Assembly: GCF_031180885.1 (NCBI RefSeq) | Contig: NZ_JAPSLK010000067.1 | Span: 1 to 43,235, forward strand | Reading direction: 5' to 3' | DNA from: Saccharothrix sp. | GTDB taxonomy: Bacteria > Actinomycetota > Actinomycetes > Mycobacteriales > Pseudonocardiaceae | DNA: 43,235 bases | In this document: piece after piece, positions 40,048 to 43,235 of the stretch | Layout: every line of letters starts with the position of its first letter | Numbering within the stretch: position 1 is the first letter of the stretch | Notes under the pieces: model-generated | The model's input: only the letters and a program-made list of their open reading frames with translations | What the model was told of the DNA's origin: nothing | The model's database searches: none | Position numbers and translations under genes: made by a program

Positions 40048-40691
40048 TCGCCCGCGGTCATCGTGCCGTCGGGGTGGAAGCGCAGCTTCGGGCTGCTGCT
40101 GCGGGCGATCGACTCGAACATCACCCGGTCCGCGGCGGTGGTCGGTCGCCAGTACATGTGGGCGCCGTGGGTCACGCCCATGTTGAGGTCGATCATGGTG
40201 GCGACGGCCCGGTCGTAGCGCCGGCCGGTCAGCGGCAGGCCGCCGGAGGCGTGGATGTCGAACACGTCGTGGTCGCCGGTCAGCGGGCGCAGCACCCCGC
40301 GGCGGTCGAAGCCGTGCACCACGCCGTCGCGCACGAGGTACTCACCGAGCCGTTCCAGCAGCGCCATCTTCGGACCGAGGTGGTCGAACTCCTCCCGGCG
40401 CTGGGTGAAGCGCTTCAGCAGCCGGTCGGTGACGCCGTAGCGGGGTAACCGGGGCCGGAAGAAGCCGACCAGGCCGCGGTAGCGGTGCCGGGCGCCCAGC
40501 CGGACGTCCAGGTCGTCGATGGTCTTGGCCTTCACGGCTTCGGGTTTGGGCAACGCGCCGTCGCGCAGCCAGGCCACGGCGTGCGGGTTCGTGGCCCGCA
40601 CGTCGATGACGAGGTCCTGCTCCGCGGCCACCTGCTGGAACTTGCGGGCGTTCTCGGTGGGCATGCCGAAAACCGGCTCCACCGACGCCAT
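39957..40691 (-). CDS. Edema factor/ExoY-like nucleotidyl cyclase domain protein
   Basis: The 244-aa protein resembles the catalytic core of class II (anthrax edema factor, CyaA, ExoY) cyclases. Residues 9-32 (GMPTENARKFQQVAAEQDLV then IDVR) align with ExoY GVPVEHALRMQAVARQTNTV and its IR. K49 and K56 (LPKPEAVKAKT) have the spacing of ExoY K81/K88. D140-x-D142 (LTGDHDVFDI) matches the metal-binding D-x-D, and a late HPD (206-208) is also shared. H175 (VTHGAHMYW) may be the catalytic His, but the partner Asn is not evident. The protein has no signal, no translocation domain and no visible calmodulin-binding insertion. ATG 40691 lacks a clear ribosome binding site; GTG 40715 is an alternative. 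These comparisons are from memory, not a search. Confidence 0.72.
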   Translation of the reverse strand: MASVEPVFGMPTENARKFQQVAAEQDLVIDVRATNPHAVAWLRDGALPKPEAVKAKTIDDLDVRLGARHRYRGLVGFFRPRLPRYGVTDRLLKRFTQRREEFDHLGPKMALLERLGEYLVRDGVVHGFDRRGVLRPLTGDHDVFDIHASGGLPLTGRRYDRAVATMIDLNMGVTHGAHMYWRPTTAADRVMFESIARSSSPKLRFHPDGTMTAGDYRRATAGTSAITRPASADRPLAAVSSVGS

Positions 40692-40777
40692 GGGGAAGAG
40701 GTGATCAGTGCGCACGGGTATTAAGGTCCGCCCGAAAAGCGCATGCACCAGAGCGCCGGCTTCGGTTAGCTCTAAGC

Positions 40778-41278
40778 GTGACCCCTGATGCGCTGATCGG
40801 ACTCCTCGCCGGTCCAGACCGGTTGCGCGTGGTGGCCGCACTGGTCCTTGGTGCCCGCAACGTTACGGAGATCACCGAAGCGACCCGTTTGGACAACCGC
40901 GTCGTGGACCGGGCGCTGCGCAAACTCCGCACCGCGGGATTGGTGGCAGCCTACGGTGAGGAGCTGGTCCTGCGGGAGGAGGTCTTCACGCACGCCGCCC
41001 GCGTGGAGCGGCCGAAGGAGGATCCGTTCCTGCGGGACGGACGGCTGCTCAAGCTGCCGGCACAGCGCGGGCGCCGGCGCGAGGTGCTGGAACGGGTGGT
41101 CGTGGTGTTCGAGCCGGGTCGCCGGTACGGCGAGCGGGAGGTGACCGAGGCGCTGCGCGAGCGGTGCGAGGGCGGCGAGGTCGACCACGTGACCGTGCGG
41201 CGCTACCTGGTCGACGAGGGCCTGCTGGACCGGGCCGACGGCGTGTACTGGCGCACCGGCGGCCCGGTCGAGGTGTAG
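40778..41278 (+). CDS. DUF2087 transcriptional regulator with ArsR-like HTH
   Basis: The 166-aa protein has an N-terminal winged-helix part (LAGPDRLRVVAALVLGARNVTEI, DNRVVDRALRKLRTAGLV) and a C-terminal DUF2087 domain. The latter includes DGRLLKLPAQRGRRREVLE, FEPGRRYGEREVTEAL and RRYLVDEGLLDRADGVYWR. No ribosome binding site precedes the GTG at 40778; TTAGCTCTA just upstream could be a -10 of a leaderless transcript. It is divergent from the cyclase-like gene and is a candidate regulator of it. Confidence 0.87.
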   Translation: MTPDALIGLLAGPDRLRVVAALVLGARNVTEITEATRLDNRVVDRALRKLRTAGLVAAYGEELVLREEVFTHAARVERPKEDPFLRDGRLLKLPAQRGRRREVLERVVVVFEPGRRYGEREVTEALRERCEGGEVDHVTVRRYLVDEGLLDRADGVYWRTGGPVEV

Positions 41279-41300
41279 GTCCGGGTTCTGCTCTCGGGGT

Positions 41301-42116
41301 CTAGTTGAAGTGGTCCGGGTGGGGGCCGATGCGCTCGCCGGTGTCCAGGGACGCGATGCGGTCCAGGTCGGACTCGTCCAACGCGAAGTCGAAGACCGCG
41401 AAGTTCTCCGCGATGCGGCTGGGCGTGACCGACTTGGGGATGACGACGTTGCCCAGCTGGAGGTGCCAGCGCAGCACGACCTGAGCCGGCGTGCGCCCGT
41501 GCTTGGCCGCGATCCCGGTGATCACGTCGTCGCGCAGCAGGTCACCGCCCTGGGCGAGCGGGCTCCAGGCCTCGGTGGCGATGCCGTGCCGGGCGTGGAA
41601 GGCGCGCAGGTCGGCCTGCTGGAGGAGGGGGTGCAGCTCGACCTGGTTGACCGCGGGCACGGCGCCGGTGGCGTCGATCACGCGTTCGAGGTGGGCGGGC
41701 TGGAAGTTGGAGACCCCGATGGCCCGGACGCGGCCGTCGGCGAGGAGCTTGCCCAGGGCGCGCCAGCTGTCGACGTAGCGGTCGCGCCGCGGGGCGGGCC
41801 AGTGGATGAGGTAGAGGTCGAGCCGGTCGAGGCCGAGCTTGGCGAGACTGGTGTCGAACGCGCGGAGGGCCTCGTCGTAGCCCTGGTCGGAGTTCCAGAG
41901 TTTCGTGGTGATGAACAGCTCGTCGCGGTTGTGGCGCGCGATGGCCCGGCCGACGGGTTCCTCGTTGCCGTACGCGGCGGCGGTGTCGATGCTGCGGTAG
42001 CCGACCTTGAGCGCTTCGGCGACGGCGGCTTCGGTGTCCTCAGTGGACACCTGGAAGACGCCGAAACCCAGCTGTGGCATGGTGACGCCGTTGTTGAGCG
42101 TGATGGTCGTCGTCAT
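41301..42116 (-). CDS. Aldo/keto reductase (2,5-diketo-gluconate reductase-like)
   Basis: This NADPH-dependent carbonyl reductase has the catalytic tetrad in view: Asp and Tyr in YRSIDTAAAYGNEE, Lys in FITTKLWNSD, His in YLIHWPAP. NADPH-contacting segments IGVSNF, NQVELHP and VIPKSVTPSRIAEN also appear. The 271-aa length (from ATG 42116; ATG 42125 adds three residues) fits AKR5-type enzymes. Substrate unknown. It is divergent from the winged-helix gene at 42201. Confidence 0.9.
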   Translation of the reverse strand: MTTTITLNNGVTMPQLGFGVFQVSTEDTEAAVAEALKVGYRSIDTAAAYGNEEPVGRAIARHNRDELFITTKLWNSDQGYDEALRAFDTSLAKLGLDRLDLYLIHWPAPRRDRYVDSWRALGKLLADGRVRAIGVSNFQPAHLERVIDATGAVPAVNQVELHPLLQQADLRAFHARHGIATEAWSPLAQGGDLLRDDVITGIAAKHGRTPAQVVLRWHLQLGNVVIPKSVTPSRIAENFAVFDFALDESDLDRIASLDTGERIGPHPDHFN

Positions 42117-42200
42117 GGTGGCCATGATGCCCGCTGTCAACGACTCCCACTTCCTGGACGGCGTTGACCCCGTCCGAGGTGGTCTGGTCCGATCGGTCTC

Positions 42201-42671
42201 GTGACCGAGGTGACGACCGTGGAGGTGACGGTCTCCATCCGCCTGAGCGCACCGCCCGGCCAGGCGCTGGACGCCGCGACCCACCTGGCGGAGACGCTGC
42301 GCGAGGCCCTGGACGTTCCGACCACCGAGGTGGTGGTGGACCTGCCCGTGCCGCGAGCCGACCTGCGCATCCTCGCCGACTCGAGGCGCGTGCTGCACCG
42401 GGGCCGCGACGTGGAGCTGACCAGGCTCGAATTCGACCTGCTGCACCACTTGTGCACCCATCCGCGGCAGGTGCACCGGCGGACGGCGTTGATGAGCAGC
42501 GTGTGGGGGGCGACTTCGTTCATGGACACGCGGACGGTGGACGTGCACGTGCGCCGCATCCGCCGCAAGTTGGGCGAGGCTGCTTCGCTGATCACCACGG
42601 TCCGCGGCGTCGGCTACCGCGTGGACGACCTTTACCCGGTCTCGGTAGAACGCGACGCCCTAGCCGGCTAA
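42201..42671 (+). CDS. OmpR-type winged-helix DNA-binding protein without receiver domain
   Basis: The 156-aa protein has a C-terminal trans_reg_C winged helix (ILADSRRVLHRGRDVELTRLEFDLLHHLCTHP, TVDVHVRRIRRKLGE, TTVRGVGYRV; residues ~53-140) like OmpR/PhoB response regulators. The N-terminal ~50 residues (VEVTVSIRLSAPPGQALDAATHLAETLREAL) are too short for a receiver domain and carry no phosphorylatable Asp motif. It is therefore probably an orphan transcription factor, perhaps acting on itself or the divergent aldo/keto reductase gene. The GTG start has no strong ribosome binding site. Confidence 0.85.
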   Translation: MTEVTTVEVTVSIRLSAPPGQALDAATHLAETLREALDVPTTEVVVDLPVPRADLRILADSRRVLHRGRDVELTRLEFDLLHHLCTHPRQVHRRTALMSSVWGATSFMDTRTVDVHVRRIRRKLGEAASLITTVRGVGYRVDDLYPVSVERDALAG

Positions 42672-42753
42672 CCCTCCACCCCGCCGACAACCCACACTCC
42701 CTCGCCCCACCCCACACCCCCTCCAGCCCCCTCCGCCGCCCGCCACGCACCCC

Positions 42754-42903
42754 TACGCACCTCCACCACCGACCAACCGCCGCTACGCACCCTCCACCGC
42801 CCACCACTCGCCCTACGCACCCTCCGCCACCTGCCACGCGCCTTACGCAGCCTCAGCCGCCTGCCACGCTCCCTACGCAGCCTCAGCCGCCTGCCACGCG
42901 CCT
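42754..42903. repeat. Five degenerate 30-bp tandem repeats
   Basis: Units starting with TACGCA begin at 42754, 42784, 42814, 42844 and 42874. The last two share TACGCAGCCTCAGCCGCCTG and then CCACGC; earlier copies are more diverged. The array lies in the C-rich tail after the last gene. Confidence 0.85.
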
Positions 42904-43235
42904 CTCCCACGTCAGCCAGCCGCCACCAGGCAGCCTCCGCGCCGCAGCTCTCTCGCGACACGTGCCAAGCCACGCGCCCCTCAGCCAACTCACTCTCCGG
43001 CCACGCGGCCCCGAAACCCGGCCCCCACCGCGACGATGCAGGTCCCGGCCGAGGGTGCGGCGGCGACGCAGGCGCGAGCCGGGGGCGTGCGGGGCGGCGG
43101 GGTGGCGCAGGCCGCGAGCGGGGGTGCAGCGGCACCAGGCGGCGGGAGCACCAGGCGGCGGGCGGCAGCGGGCGGCGACGGGCGGCGGGCGGCAGCGGGC
43201 GGCGGCGGGCGGCGGCGGGCGGCGGGCGGCGGCGG
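42904..43235. other. Low-complexity right end of the window, no gene seen
   Basis: After the 30-bp repeats the sequence loses coding signals and from about 43090 becomes runs of GGCGGC/GGGCGGC up to the last base. Open frames exist on the minus strand only because of base composition (Arg/Gly/Trp-rich translations without domains). Confidence 0.65.

Noticed and set aside
1..43235. tRNA or rRNA genes, insertion sequences, integrases, replication origin
   Set aside because: I looked for cloverleaf-like TTCGANTC boxes, transposase motifs and DnaA-box clusters and saw none that could be supported.

Overview
The window is very GC-rich (about 70% or more by eye), uses GTG/TTG starts freely, and keeps many genes translationally coupled by 1-4 nt overlaps. 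Gene content (B12-riboswitch class Ia ribonucleotide reductase, several LacI regulators, CBM2-tailed secreted enzymes, sugar ABC operons without their own ATPase, DUF3140/DUF4383/DUF2087 and sunset-domain proteins) points to a filamentous actinomycete. A member of the Pseudonocardiaceae such as Saccharothrix, Lentzea or Actinosynnema is my inference; no rRNA or housekeeping marker is present to confirm it. Both ends run into short GC-rich tandem repeats (14-bp units at the left, 30-bp units at the right), so the window may be a whole contig that broke in low-complexity DNA.

Layout: (1) 638-4293, a promoter, a cobalamin riboswitch and nrdA-nrdB (class Ia RNR), closed by a strong bidirectional hairpin. 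(2) 4299-9241, an acetylated-mannan locus: a LacI regulator, a secreted GH5 mannanase with FN3 and CBM2, a secreted SGNH esterase with CBM2, and divergently a CE7 deacetylase. A shared LacI-type box (TTAANCGNTTAA) lies in front of both transcription units. (3) 9242-9834, an intergenic block packed with inverted repeats. (4) 9835-20488, a xylan/xylobiose locus: lacI, then a GH3 beta-xylosidase, then a GH115 alpha-glucuronidase, divergent from a sugar ABC operon (binding protein and two permeases), followed by a paralogous LacI gene. Both lacI genes look leaderless and carry similar CGATAG(T/A)TTCG-like palindromes over their promoters. (5) 20670-22554, an AA10 LPMO (FN3, CBM2) under a perfect CebR/CelR-type palindrome, coupled to a lipoprotein ending in four histidines.

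(6) 22629-31854, a mixed region: PfkB kinase, NlpC/P60 peptidase, a frameshifted hemerythrin-like gene with a sigma-B-like promoter, then a signalling cluster joining chemotaxis-type CheB and CheR to partner-switching modules (STAS, STAS-HATPase). Next come an OmpA/ArfA-like protein with a sunset-domain partner, and an unknown gene whose promoter carries both a LexA-type SOS box and a PafBC/RecA-NDp-like element. (7) 32028-42671: small exported proteins, DUF3140, a 5 x 26-bp direct repeat, NDH-2, a HAD mutase/GH65 phosphorylase pair, an orphan sugar-binding lipoprotein, a DUF4383 membrane protein, a stand-alone protein resembling the edema factor/ExoY class of nucleotidyl cyclases, a DUF2087 regulator, an aldo/keto reductase and a winged-helix protein.

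The mannan, xylan and cellulose genes form one plant cell-wall degradation island: extracellular enzymes depolymerise and debranch, esterases remove acetyl groups, the ABC system imports oligomers and the cytoplasmic GH3 finishes hydrolysis, each arm under its own LacI-family operator. The items I regard as most worth following are the ExoY/edema-factor-like protein (39957-40691), the His-tailed lipoprotein coupled to the copper LPMO, the CheB/HATPase/CheR/STAS cluster, and the SOS/PafBC-type promoter on the unknown gene at 31207-31854.
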